A DNA stretch of 47,268 bases, from assembly GCA_003427395.1 (NCBI GenBank), contig BFEA01000087.1, positions 3,595,657-3,642,924 of the forward strand, read 5' to 3'. The notes below the pieces were generated by a model. It saw nothing but the letters and a program-made list of their open reading frames with translations. It did not search any database and was not told the DNA's origin. Position numbers and translations under genes: made by a program. This DNA is from Chara braunii. Taxonomy: Eukaryota > Streptophyta > Charophyceae > Charales > Characeae. Of this stretch, positions 1 through 10,085 are shown piece by piece; position 1 is the first letter of the stretch; each line of letters opens with the position of its first letter.

Positions 1-1024
1 CACCACGCCCACCAAAATCACCCCGATCACCATTATTTTTTTTTTGCATGGAAATGGCCCCACGTTGTCCCCTGCCCTCGCACAATCCCTTGGCGCACGT
101 GCACTCTTTCTTTGACAAGCGCGCGCCTTAAAGCTGTCTGAGCGCGTTTGAGCGCGGCAGGGGGGTCTTTAAGAGCGCACTTAAGTGCACTCAAACGGTT
201 TCATAGATGGTGACAGCTCCCGTGGGTGCAGGTAAGGTGTACCTCGCGAGGCCCTACCCTGTCGTAGGAGTGGAACAGGGGCTGTTGGCACCATGGGTAC
301 TTCGGGCGCTAGGTATAGACTTTCTCCTACAAGTCCCATGGGTGTGCCGGGCACCCTCCAAGCTGCGTCTCCACCCCTTGCGTGGTTGATCAGTCTACCC
401 CCCGAGGACGATGTGTATCTCAAAGAATCAAAGGAAAAAAGAAAAAGAAAAAAGAAAAAAAGAAAACATCGTGGACCTGTCTCCGTCTCGACCTCCTTTG
501 GACGTTTATCGTTTTGTGCGCGTCATCCCTTCCGAAGGGGCTGCTCACACTAGGACTCCCTCAGATGAATATGACTGCAATGCGGCCGACTCTGGATGCA
601 TCTGACCGCAAAGTCCTCGAGGGAGTACGGTCTGTACTGTATGGTTCCAATCCTCGGAGGAAGATGTGCACCTGTCCCGAAAACATCCTGTGGACCTGTC
701 TCCTTCATTGTCCTCGTCGTTATTTGTATCTTCAGCAGCATTCAATGAACGATATCGGTGGAAGACATTTCACTCATGTCTAATGTTGACCGTAAAGCAT
801 CGTGAAGACTAGAGAGGCAGCCGTGTGTTGACTGGAAGGGAGGTAAGGCCGGCGGCTGCACGCAGACGAGACGGTGGGAAAGCCGGGCATCTGACGGCCA
901 AGACTTGTGGAAGGCTAAAGCGTCATTGACGAGTGCCGGCGCTGCCTTCCCCGGGACTGCTCTCTTCTGGGCACGGGGAGCATTAGAGGGTCTACTGGGA
1001 CGGCGGCAATCAGACGGGCGGGTG
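1..1024. other. Upstream region of the SDR gene, no recognised gene
   Basis: I recognise no gene here. The stretch holds a 12-bp palindrome GCACTTAAGTGC at 177-188, an imperfect inverted pair around CCATGGG (about 287-354), a purine-rich A/G tract at 424-466, and two loosely similar segments ending in GTGGACCTGTCTCC (about 471 and 690). The reading frame of the downstream SDR is open from 806, but no ATG occurs before 1025. The SDR promoter and 5' UTR should therefore lie here. I see no convincing TATA box. Confidence 0.4.
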
Positions 1025-2119
1025 ATGCTGAACCAGTGCTTGAAGAGGGTGGTGAGCCGCTTAACAAGGGCAGGCCCTCCGCAGAAGGCGGCGCTGACGG
1101 GGCAAGTGATCGGTCTTGGACGAGCGGCGGTCGTTGGATCTATTCTGGGTGCATTCAAGTTCCGGGAAGGACAGGCGAGGCAGATGGCTTCGAACGTTGA
1201 ACCTCCTCCAAAGCACTTGCCGGCGCAGAAGCAGGAGGCGCAACCAGGAGTGGAACACGTCATGACGCCGCGGCCGCGTGCGGAGCGGCCGGGATACCAA
1301 CCTGGCAACAAGCTGGAAGGCAAGGTGGCGCTAATTACCGGCGGCGACTCGGGAATCGGTCGTGCGGTCGTCCATCAGTTCGCGCTGGAGGGGATGAAGG
1401 GCATAGCCTTCACGTACTTGAGTCCGCGAGAGGACAAGGACGCACAAGAGACGGTGGAGATTGCCGAGAAGGCCTTCTCGCAGCGCCAGCAGGCGGCGAC
1501 CGGTAGCAAGGATCCGGGGAACGGCGGGAAGTGCATCAAAATTCCGGCGGAGCTGGGCGCCGACGAGAACTGCAAGAAAGTCGTCGACGAGGTGGTCAAA
1601 GCTTTCGGCAAGATCGATGTTCTGGTTAACAACGCAGCGGAGCAGCATTACCACGACAGCCTGGAGGAGATCACGCCTGAAGAGTGGGAGCGGACCTTCC
1701 GCACTAACATCCACTCCTACTTCTACCTTACGAGGCATGCGCTGCCGCATATCCCTGAGGGGGGATCAATCATAAACACCACCTCTGTTAATGCGTATAA
1801 AGGTCACCCCACGCTCATACCGTACACGGCAACGAAAGGCGCTATTGTAGGGTTTACGCGGTCGTTGGCCATGTCCCTTGTGTCGAAGGGAATCCGGGTG
1901 AACGGGGTAGCGCCGGGACCTGTCTGGACACCGCTGATTCCGTCGTCAGCTCCGGAACCGAAGAAGGTGGAAGGCTTCGGCGAGAACGCGCCAATGGGAC
2001 GAGTAGGCCACCCAGACGAGATTGCTCCTTCTTACGTCTTTCTGGCGTCGGAAATCGATTCTTCATACATTACTGGCCAAGTCTTGCACCCCAACGGCGG
2101 CTACGTTCTCAACACCTAG
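1025..2119 (+). CDS. Short-chain dehydrogenase/reductase, plant glucose/ribitol dehydrogenase-like
   Basis: This NAD(P)-dependent oxidoreductase belongs to the classical SDR family and is closest in layout to plant seed 'glucose and ribitol dehydrogenase' proteins and bacterial YghA-like enzymes. The product from the first in-frame ATG is 364 aa. Family hallmarks are in order: a QKQEAQPG..HVM leader typical of this subfamily, the Rossmann cofactor motif TGGDSGIG (1337-1360), VLVNNAAEQ (about 1619-1645), and the catalytic Ser in NTTSVNAYKG (codon 1784), Tyr (codon 1823) and Lys (codon 1835) of YTATK. The end VLHPNGGYVLN is also typical. The first 53 residues before MASNVEPP (ATG at 1184) are basic and low in acidic residues, so they could be an organelle presequence; if translation starts at 1184 the product is 311 aa, the usual family length. 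There is no intron in the coding part and no frame break. The physiological substrate cannot be told from sequence. Confidence 0.9.
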   Translation: MLNQCLKRVVSRLTRAGPPQKAALTGQVIGLGRAAVVGSILGAFKFREGQARQMASNVEPPPKHLPAQKQEAQPGVEHVMTPRPRAERPGYQPGNKLEGKVALITGGDSGIGRAVVHQFALEGMKGIAFTYLSPREDKDAQETVEIAEKAFSQRQQAATGSKDPGNGGKCIKIPAELGADENCKKVVDEVVKAFGKIDVLVNNAAEQHYHDSLEEITPEEWERTFRTNIHSYFYLTRHALPHIPEGGSIINTTSVNAYKGHPTLIPYTATKGAIVGFTRSLAMSLVSKGIRVNGVAPGPVWTPLIPSSAPEPKKVEGFGENAPMGRVGHPDEIAPSYVFLASEIDSSYITGQVLHPNGGYVLNT

Positions 2120-4039
2120 GTAGGTGGGTTTGATAAGCAACGAGATCATGGATGGTGTCGAATTGGGAACGAACGAACAGGAAGTAATAGATTGTGCCGT
2201 GAGATGCATCGCTGCAGAGCGAGCCGGTGATACAAGAACTGCCTGCTCTTCTCGACTACGTTCTTCGCGTTGTGGTTGTTGTCGTCGTCCTCGTCGTCAA
2301 ATCGCATGGATCAGAGGTATTATAGGTAATCTGTTCCTGAGAGGAGCTTACACAGGATTGGAAGGGGTATGATAACGGTCCCCGACCAGAGTGTGGATGT
2401 AACATACGGCAAAACGGAGTTGTGAAAAGGGAGGTAATAGAGCCACCTCTTGAAGTGGCACGTGTCTTTAGTGTGCATTAGTCAGGTACTGTGCCTCCCT
2501 TCATTGGGAGGGTCCGTGAGTGGGTGGTACTTCCGGTAATGAAACGTGTCTTGAGTGTACATTAGCAGGGATTCTCTATGATTGGGAGGGTGCACGAGTT
2601 CGTCGTGTTGTTGTTGTTGTCGTCGTCGTCGTCGTCCCATGCAAATGGCGCAGTCACTTCAAGATTTTTTCCGGAGAGGAGCGTACACGTTGTGAGGGTC
2701 TTCCACTTCAGAGCGTATGTGACGCCCTGTGGGTAATAGGTGTATGTGACGCCCTGTGGGTAATAGGAGTAACGGAGAATTAGAGTTTTTTTGTGGGAAT
2801 GATACCTGTCCCTTGATTGAGAGGCAACGTGTATCGTTGTGACTGATAAAAACAATCTTGTATCGTGGATCGTGACGTTGTATTGTGTGACTACCGTGAG
2901 GGATGCGTAGCATGGATATTGGAACTATAGGGATGTCCAGGAAAGAGGGATGGATTAGCATTCTTGTGCCCTGTGTGTGTTAAGTACACCGGTCTGAATA
3001 CGGAAAGCATGTGTGACATGTGTACCATGTGTGACATTTGTACCAAATCGGTGTGTTCCTGAATCAGTGTGTAGACTTTTTGGGTGGTCCTATCTCCGCC
3101 CAGATCACTCAAGAAAGTTTATGCTCTCCCAATTCATGAGCATACAGCGACGTCCTTGAGGGTATTTGGAGAAGTCGCCTCCGACGGATTGTACCTTCGC
3201 TGTGTGTAAGGATGAGCACGGCTTGGCGTTGAGTGGGAAGACGTTTCTTTGTCGGTGATTGCGTGCTTTTCGTTCTTTTTCTTGCGTGCGAAGACATGGC
3301 CTTGTGATCGGTTGTCGATTGCGCGTGTGTCCTCTCTGCTTGTTTGTCGTTAGTGTGTCTCGTCCTCTTCGTCTTCTGCTCCTTTCAGTTTGGTATTGCT
3401 GATATGTTGTGATGGCTGGGGGAAAAGCGGGAGCAGATCACCTCTCTCCTCAGCAGGAAATGAAACGCGGCGGTTATATTGTGTGAACCGGCTGCGGTGG
3501 TGTCGAGGTTTGTCTCCTGCTTGCCCTCCGTTACCCGTTACCCGCTACAATGTGAGTGCTGACTTGTTATTGCTGCCGTTGTGAGTGCCGATCCAGAGGA
3601 GTGTCTGGTCATGAAGCCGGTGTGAACGCTTGAAGGAGATGGTAGAGATGGGTGAGAGTCTTATTACGCGTCCTGAAATCGTTTTCACTGGATCAGAGCG
3701 GGGGCCCACTATCTCGGCCAGACTGAAGGCAGCAACAAAGGCAGCTAGAGTGATCTGTGTCTAGCCAGGTGAACTCGTGGAGAGGGGTTTAGTTTAAGCT
3801 CTTGGCTGGCTGTATGTATCAGTGCTCCGCAGGCTTGTGAGGTTAACGGCCACCGCCGTCTCCCCTGGAAGAGAGCGGACGGTCACTATCGCAGCTATAC
3901 TTAAAACTGCGCCAAACTCGGCTAAAATGGCTGTTATGTACTCAGGTGAAGGTGTCGTTCAATCCCTTAGGAACGTGGTGGCGCCGGTACTGCACTGTGC
4001 CACTGTCTGATTGTGAACATCCCGGCCACAACCTTATGT
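2120..4039. other. Downstream of SDR, no recognised gene
   Basis: No reading frame here resembles a known protein. The plus strand is rich in TG and in short GTT/GTC triplet runs (about 2600-2635), and a 27-bp tandem duplication sits at 2715-2767. The SDR 3' UTR must lie in the first few hundred bases, but no clear polyadenylation signal stands out. Confidence 0.35.
2715..2767. repeat. 27-bp tandem duplication
   Basis: The unit begins GTATGTGACGCCCTGTGGG and occurs twice, at 2715-2740 and 2742-2767, with no visible mismatch. It is a recent local duplication with no coding context. Confidence 0.85.
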
Positions 4040-4232
4040 TGTTTTCAAGAGGAAAATGGTATGATACTCGTATAACACGAAGGGAAGGTAAAAGAAGTCT
4101 GTTTGAATCCCATATTGAGTGAACGGTCGGCCAGAACCCCGCTCTGTTTTCAAGAGGAAAATGGTATGATACTCGTTATTATTATAACACGAAGGGAAGG
4201 TAAAAGAAGTCGATGTTTCCCATATTGAGTGA
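4040..4232. repeat. Direct duplication, period about 105 bp
   Basis: Two copies, 4040-4122 and 4145-4232, start TGTTTTCAAGAGGAAAATGG and end CCCATATTGAGTGA. The second carries a small TTATTA expansion. No gene is associated. Confidence 0.85.
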
Positions 4233-4559
4233 TGGTTAACGCGATTCGGCGAGGTACTTTTCCTCCCAGAAGACGTCGTCATGAATGCTTAGTTGGGCCA
4301 CTTTGCAGTCTTGACATGGCGACAATGACAGAGCGTTCTGTTGGGGTGAAGACGGTAGGGAGCTTGTGTATGCGTCAAGCCTCTGTTGCGGAATGTGGCA
4401 GTGTACACGACTGTGACCATAACGATTTTTGATGGGCAGATTGCAGAAATACAGCTTGTGAACGTATCATACCAACTGTCCCGGTCCGCGCAGGTATGGT
4501 GGATATATACGGGGAAAGTTGCAGAAAGACCGTTTTTGGAATTTTTCTGTGCAGATTGA

Positions 4560-4661
4560 CCGGGCGGTACCAGCTTTCGTAACAAGGGATCCGTGGGCCT
4601 GGCCCGAGGCAAGGGCACTTAGGCCCACGGGTCCCCTGTTGCAAAACCAGGTACTGCGCGG
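4560..4661. other. Long imperfect hairpin, precursor-miRNA-like or small foldback
   Basis: Arms 4560-4600 and 4621-4661 (41 nt each) pair around a 20-nt loop. By eye about 33 positions are Watson-Crick pairs, 3 are G-U and 5 are mismatches, with a perfect 10-bp run CCGTGGGCCT next to the loop. Length, mismatch pattern and loop size fit a plant pri-miRNA stem. They also fit a tiny TIR element. Pairing alone does not show transcription. Confidence 0.45.
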
Positions 4662-5290
4662 TATACTGGCCTCTGAAACGTCACGGTTCGGTATTTTTAC
4701 TTAGATGTACCTCAAAAGAGGCTGGGCTGCTCGCAAACGTGTTCCAAGGGGAAAAAAAAAAACAAAAAAAACAGAATAAAACGTGTTCAACTGCTTGTTT
4801 ATCACCCTGCCTGCGCGGATGGTGTAGTTGCTACTGTACGTTTTACAAACGATGTCTTCGCGCAGGGGTAACGAATTTTTTGTGTGGGTCGTTCTCTATT
4901 TGCATTTGGTATGCGGACTAGCAGTAGGGTGGGTTTTACACCTCGAGGCTTAGTACTCTTTCCTCAAGGACGGTACACCCTCATCATATTGTATGTCCAA
5001 AACTCTTGTGATAAGTCGGGTGATCTTCGAGAGACGACGGTAGTTGTAAGTCCGGACTGCTTGTGATGAGGAGGGTGGTCTTCAAGAGACGACGGTAGTG
5101 AGGAAGGGAAAAGACAGGTTGTGAGACATATCAGGCTCATAGCTTGGTCTTGTGTTTGTGGTTGCCCTTCGGACTGTGGAAAATGTGTAGTCAACGGGAG
5201 TGTGAGACTGAGTATTCAATTTAAGGATTGGATGGGGAACGTCGCGGGGGATGGGATCTCGTTGTCTTGGTTGATTTGTGGCTGATACTC

Positions 5291-5293
<3 letters not shown>
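4662..5293. other. Non-coding stretch, no recognised gene
   Basis: There is an A-rich run at 4749-4781. A short imperfect direct repeat surrounds GAGACGACGGTAGT (about 5030-5045 and 5086-5099). Nothing else is recognisable. Confidence 0.3.

Positions 5294-5328
<35 letters not shown>
5294..5328. repeat. (TG)n microsatellite
   Basis: About 17 TG units, directly followed by CTCACACATATATGTGAG, a short near-palindrome that could extrude as a cruciform. Confidence 0.95.
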
Positions 5329-5329
<1 letters not shown>

Positions 5330-6244
5330 TCACACATATATGTGAGAAGACGTGAATGAAAATGTGATGAATAGGGTTGTGATGGAGCATTGGAGGGAGA
5401 GTATGCGTCGTCGGGGCATAATGATTGTGGAAAGGTGTAAACAATTTTATGTAAACGGCTTCTAAACGATGTGCCTGGTCATGTAAATGGTGATCGAAAT
5501 GGATTGAATTGTAAAGCGGGTTATCTAGTCTTATGGCCGGTTTCGGGAGAAAGAGCGAGGGTAGGAGTATGAGTTGAGTGAATTAGACGGTGAGGCCGGG
5601 TGAGTTCAGTGATCTAAGCGGTAAGCAGAGTGATTAAGACGGTGAGCAGAGTTATCTAAACGGTGCCAAACGGTTTAAGGGGTGCTCAAACTAGGTCAGT
5701 TTAGGGCGAAGGAGAGGGGGTGGAAGTACGAGTGCGTGTGATTGATGCTGGAGAGATTGCTATCACGAGTGAACTCAGTGAAGTACTACTTTCAATTTTC
5801 ATGTTCTGATGTGTAGACAGTGTAGGTACACCAGGGGTCACGGGTTTAGGGTTTTGGCGGTCGATGCTGCACGGCACACTTTGCCCTCTCGGAACAAGGC
5901 TTTGCACCGTTGCAGGGCCGACTTTCCGCTTTTCACAGAATGAGAAAAGCCGACGGCCTTATGGTATCATGATCTAATTGACCAGCCTATGGCGGGGTTG
6001 TATTGTTCGGTGGCATGGGATGGGCTTAGGCACGCTCGGGGGAGTCGGGGGAGTCTACCATTGAGTCGGTGTCGTATGAGTAGGTGGTGTGGGGGAGGAG
6101 GGGCGGAGTTGTGACGGAGTTGTGAGGAAGGAAGGTGGCTCTATGTTGCCGTGCGCGTGTAGCTATGCCATATGCACTATTGACTGTGATTCCATGGACA
6201 TGTACATTGTACAACCATGCCAAATGTACTGAGGACTATTTATC
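5329..6244. other. Non-coding stretch, no recognised gene
   Basis: Around 5570-5700 there are several loosely repeated phrases of the type 'GTGAGCAGAGT.ATCTAA.CGGTG'. They look like a worn tandem array with a period of about 30-35 bp. No coding signal is visible. Confidence 0.35.
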
Positions 6245-6880
6245 CATGGACGTCCTGATTCTATGTATACTCAATACTATGGAGTCTGTTATATGTACGA
6301 GTAAGGGCTATGTTTGGACTATATGTATCCATGGACGCACTAATTATACTATGAAGCTTTTGTCTATGTACGATGGTCTCTGTCCCCATGGTGTTCTAAC
6401 TGACGTTATATACTATGGACTATGGGCTATGTTTGGACTAGTATCCATGGACGTACTAATTATACTATGACCATCTGTCCCCATGGTGTTCTAACTGACG
6501 TTATATACTATGGACTATGGGCTATGTTTGGACTATGTATCCATGGACGTACTAATTATACTATGGACTTTTTGTATATGTATCCATGGACGTACTAATT
6601 ATACTATGGACTTTTTGTCTATGTACGACGGTCTNTGGGCTATGTTTGGACTATGTATCCATGGACGTACTAATTATACTATGGACTCTTTGTCTATGTA
6701 TCCATGTACGTATTAATTATACTATGGACTTTTTGTCTATGTATCCATGGACGGACTAATTATACTATGGACCTTTTGTGTACGTATTAATTATACTATG
6801 GACTTTTGGTCTATGTATCCATGGACGTACTAATTATACTATGGACTTTTTGTCTATGTACGACGGTCTATGTTCCCACT
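6245..6880. repeat. 43-bp minisatellite with longer higher-order units
   Basis: The unit starts TCCATGGACGTACTAATTAT and continues ACTATGGACTTTTTGTCTATGTA. Starts can be read at 6245, 6330, 6442, 6539, 6582, 6657, 6700, 6743 and 6817. The spacings mix the basic 43 bp with longer variants (74-75, 97, 112 bp) that carry an extra GGGCTATGTTTGGACTATGTA segment. As 43 is not a multiple of 3, the recurring peptide is read in shifting frames and is not a protein repeat. One assembly N lies at 6635. Confidence 0.9.
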
Positions 6881-7249
6881 GAATGTACTGACATGTTTGG
6901 ACTATGTACGTTCTATATACTATGGACTATGTTTCCATATGTACTGACTCGTGTATGTTTGGACTATGTACCCATGGATGTATGGACTTTGTTCTGTGTA
7001 CTACGGACTTAGTTTCCATGGATGTACCGACTCATGTACTGTGGAATTTGTTTGATGTACCATGCCCGATGTGCCATACGTACTATGCTGCATGTTGATA
7101 GACGTGCTTATGTGCTAAGGACTTCGCTCTATGTATATATGGGTACCATGCCCTATGGACTATGAATTCTGTTTTCATGCCCATGTACTTCTTTTGCGCA
7201 TTGAATATGTGCTCCCACGTAACGCATTGTCCCATGCCGCAGTTAGCAT

Positions 7250-7725
7250 GCACTTTGGACTATGTGTCACGTCGCACTATGTGGTGAGCAGAGCAGTCAT
7301 ATGTGTGCATATTGTGGCCCACGTACTATGACCCATGTACTGTGCTATGGTACTGTGTCCCTTGCACTTAGTCAAGTTAGTAGTGACCATAAGGTATTAT
7401 GATACTACTATCCAACCACATGCACTTTGGAAGTTTGGACTGTGTTACGTTGCACTAGGTGGTGAGCAGAGCAGCCCACATGATTATGCGTTGTACACTC
7501 TACACTGTGTACCGTGTATCATGACCAATGTACTGTGACCCATGTAACTGCGCTATGGTGCTTTGTCCCTAGGGCCCTTTTTAGTCTAATTACTATGAGG
7601 TATTATCTAATCGCAACTTGATCGTGACCAATGCACTGTGACCCATGGAACTGCGCTATGGTACTTCGTCCCTAAGGCCTTTTTTTGTCTAATTAGCATA
7701 AGGTATTATCTAATTGCAACTTGTG
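7250..7725. repeat. Degenerate tandem array rich in CCATG/TATG words
   Basis: Two block types recur. One contains GGTGAGCAGAGCAG (about 7284 and 7461). The other runs from GTGACCCATG through CTGCGCTATGGT and GTCTAATTA to AAGGTATTATCTAAT, about 105 bp apart (7530s and 7635s). It looks like an older continuation of the neighbouring minisatellite type. Confidence 0.65.
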
Positions 7726-8438
7726 GACTCTACGATTTATGGCGATGTTTGTGTATGATGTGCGATGTGTGCATATGATTTGTTCTTGTGTGGCACTGCT
7801 TATGTCCGACGTTGTTCTAGAAGGTGCCGTGACTGCCGTCGAGCTGCTCTCCTGTCAAATTGAATGTGTTGCCTTGATGGCGCCCCTTGTTTAGTGTTGC
7901 TTGATAGGATTATTAGGCCGGTCACAATGCACCTGAGCATCTGCATCAAGACTGTATGTGTAGGTGCAGATCATGTATTGCATCTACAGTCTAGACAGGC
8001 CCTTTGTTCTATCGTTGAAATGCAGTTTGAAACTCGTTCTCTTGATTTTCGTTTGACTTCTGAAGAGTCAATTCTAGCAAAGGCAGGCATCCTCGCATGG
8101 GCAGCCCGGCCAAGTCCCACTTGCCAGGATCCTTGAAGTTCATTTCTGCCGGTGTAGCAGAGGGCAACGGTCAGCAATGTTAACTCTGACGAGCGGGACT
8201 TGGTTCCTGTTAAGGTCTTCCTTCATCCCGTTGATTACGAAGATCAACGGCCAAAAATAAGGAATCTGGAGTGTAGGATTATGTCAAGGTTGTTGTTGCT
8301 CGAGAAGCCAGAATCCTAGATGAGTCTCCTACTTTCCTATTTGACTTTCAGGAAAAAAAAAGAAGAAGAACAAAGAAAAGGGACTTTCACCCATACTAAC
8401 TTCTGAGACACGTACAAAAACACAAGACCAAAAAAAAG
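7726..8438. other. Non-coding stretch, no recognised gene
   Basis: A 90-codon open frame at 7864-8136 (+) has no recognisable domain and no support beyond being open. The remainder is A-rich towards 8350-8440. Confidence 0.3.
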
Positions 8439-8480
8439 GCAAGAAAAAAAGGCGGACGCGCAAGAAAAAAAGGCGGACGC
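8439..8480. repeat. 21-bp tandem duplication
   Basis: Two identical units, 8439-8459 and 8460-8480, of the type GCAAGAAAAAAAGGCGGACG. Confidence 0.9.
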
Positions 8481-8500
8481 GGCAGGATTTTTAGTGGGGG

Positions 8501-8608
8501 GTGGCGTCCCTTGGGCCTTTGCCACTCTCCTTTCAGAGGCACAGCCGCACAGAGGTGGCGTCCCTTGGGCCTTTGCCAGTCTCCTTTCAGAGGCACAGCC
8601 GCACAGAG
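8501..8608. repeat. 54-bp tandem duplication
   Basis: Unit starting GTGGCGTCCCTTGGGCCTTT, at 8501-8554 and 8555-8608, with one visible base change. The period is a multiple of three and both strands stay open, but no known protein is encoded. Confidence 0.9.
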
Positions 8609-9058
8609 GATCTCAAGATCATGCTTGCCCTGTTTGTCCTCTACCAGATTGAACAGTTTCACTTTTCGGACTCTTCACATGTTTTGTATGCCTTCCTCTT
8701 TTGCTCTTGTTTGTCCTTCTACCCCTTGTTGTTACGTACTTTCAGTGTGACTAACGAGCACCTCTAAGCAGTGCTAAATGGGCTGTGGTGAGCTGTTTTG
8801 AGTGCATGTAGCACTATTAGGGGACCTGCTTGGTTCACGATGGCTGTGATACAGATCTGTGGGGACGTCTATCGGAGGGGCTTTCTTGCTCAACAGTCTG
8901 CAGGGTTCTGCCTGTGGTGTGAGTAGGTGGTGAACTGCTTTAGGCTGTGTTGGTCCTGTTGGATGTGTACCGACTTGCCTGTGCTCTTCCGCCGGCTTGC
9001 CACCCGTCCAGCTTCCCATGGCTTTCACTGCAGCTAGTCCGGTTGCGGTGCACTTTTT
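8609..9058. other. Non-coding stretch, no recognised gene
   Basis: No repeat or gene family is recognised here. Confidence 0.3.
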
Positions 9059-9334
9059 GAGTCTGACTGCTTTGGTATCCCATCCTATGTATCCCAAGCG
9101 GCCGCGTTCGCCAAGGTCATGATCGCCGGCCGCGGTCAAGGCCGCGAGCAAAAGCAACTCGAGTTACTCGACAGTTACGAACAACACCACTTCAATGAGT
9201 CTGACTGCTTTGGTATCCCATCCTATGTATCCCAAGTGGCCGCGTTCGCCAAGGTCATGATCGCCGGCCGCAGTCAAGGCCGCGAGCTAAAGCAACTCGA
9301 GTTACTCGACAGTTACCAACAACACCACTTCAAT
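9059..9334 (+). repeat. Two exact-period 138-bp (46-codon) repeats in an open frame
   Basis: Units 9059-9196 and 9197-9334 begin GAGTCTGACTGCTTTGG and differ at only a few bases. The period is exactly 46 codons. In the plus frame each unit reads ESDCFGIPSYVSQ..AFAKV, then MIAGR.QGRE.KQLELLDS. The frame then runs into a (CA)n microsatellite and ends near 9463. I do not recognise the peptide. It could be a fragment of a mobile-element protein caught in a tandem duplication, or part of a host exon. Confidence 0.6.
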
Positions 9335-9400
9335 GATTCATCTGCCGGATATGACCCGTATGGCAGGTGCAAAGATCGTACACACAGAATTGAATACTTA

Positions 9401-9401
<1 letters not shown>

Positions 9402-9450
<49 letters not shown>
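9402..9450. repeat. (CA)n microsatellite
   Basis: About 24 CA units; an unrelated reading frame runs through it as a Thr-His repeat. Confidence 0.95.
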
Positions 9451-9453
<3 letters not shown>

Positions 9454-9486
9454 GAAGAAGTGAGCAAAGAGAAATATCTAGGGACT

Positions 9487-9599
9487 GAGTTTTTTGGTAA
9501 AAAACTCGTCCAAATTTGCTGTTCCTGAGGCTCCAGCGTTTTACAAACGTCCGACCCTCAGGAACAACAAATTTTGACGAGTTTTCGGCCAAAAAACTC
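9487..9599. repeat. Foldback element with about 44-bp inverted arms
   Basis: The left arm starts GAGTTTTTTGGTAAAAAACT and the right arm is its near-perfect reverse complement ending CCAAAAAACTC at 9599. The inner ends are CCTGAGG/CCTCAGG, around a loop of roughly 25 nt. The right arm plus about 60 bp of flank (to about 9655, AAAAGATGTCCATTTTGACG) recurs at about 16040-16135. This is therefore a dispersed repeat family, probably a small MITE. A transposase is not visible. Confidence 0.75.
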
Positions 9600-9941
9600 G
9601 GTTCCAATTTCGTTCAAAATATAAAAGATGTCCATTTTGACGAAATGGCAGTTAGACAATCAGTAGTACTGCTGGTAGAGAATGAGGTCAATCCTCCTAT
9701 ACTGGAGGGCAGTGGAGGCGGCTTTTCAAAGCTGTTGTCAGAAGCTCAACCTGTCTAGTTTGCTGATTCTGTTGGGACGATGGACCCGATTCCAAGCAGG
9801 TGTTGCTCACCAGATTGCCCACCAGTAGGCTGGAGCGTTCAACATGGTACCCTACCCTGGTGGATTCTCTTATCACCTTCCAGTGAAGGTGCGCCAAGCT
9901 GGCAAGCCCCCAACTGATGTTAAAAACAAAAAGAAAACGGA

Positions 9942-10019
9942 AGGACAATTCTCTACACATATCAATGCACAAACTATGTCAGGACAATTCTCTACACATA
10001 TCAATGCACAAACTATGTC
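9942..10019. repeat. 39-bp tandem duplication
   Basis: Two identical units starting AGGACAATTCTCTACACATA at 9942 and 9981. A (CA)n-rich tract follows at about 10037-10085. Confidence 0.95.
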
Positions 10020-10085
10020 ACTGTACTGATTAGAAACACACAGGGACACACACACACACACACACCCCACAAACACACACACGCA

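Noticed and set aside
905-1024. Upstream TTG start giving a 404-aa SDR
   Set aside because: TTG is not a credible start in a nuclear plant-lineage gene; the first ATG in frame is at 1025.
6245-6880. CRISPR-like array (repeat with spacers)
   Set aside because: Units are contiguous and degenerate with no unique spacers, in a eukaryotic context.
7864-8136. 90-codon plus-strand frame
   Set aside because: No domain, no composition shift, no conserved neighbour; length is expected by chance in 47 kb.
9398-9607. Val/Cys and Thr/His repeat proteins
   Set aside because: Pure translation of (CA)n/(GT)n microsatellites; the same applies at 5282-5444, 11753-12140 and 34562-34861.
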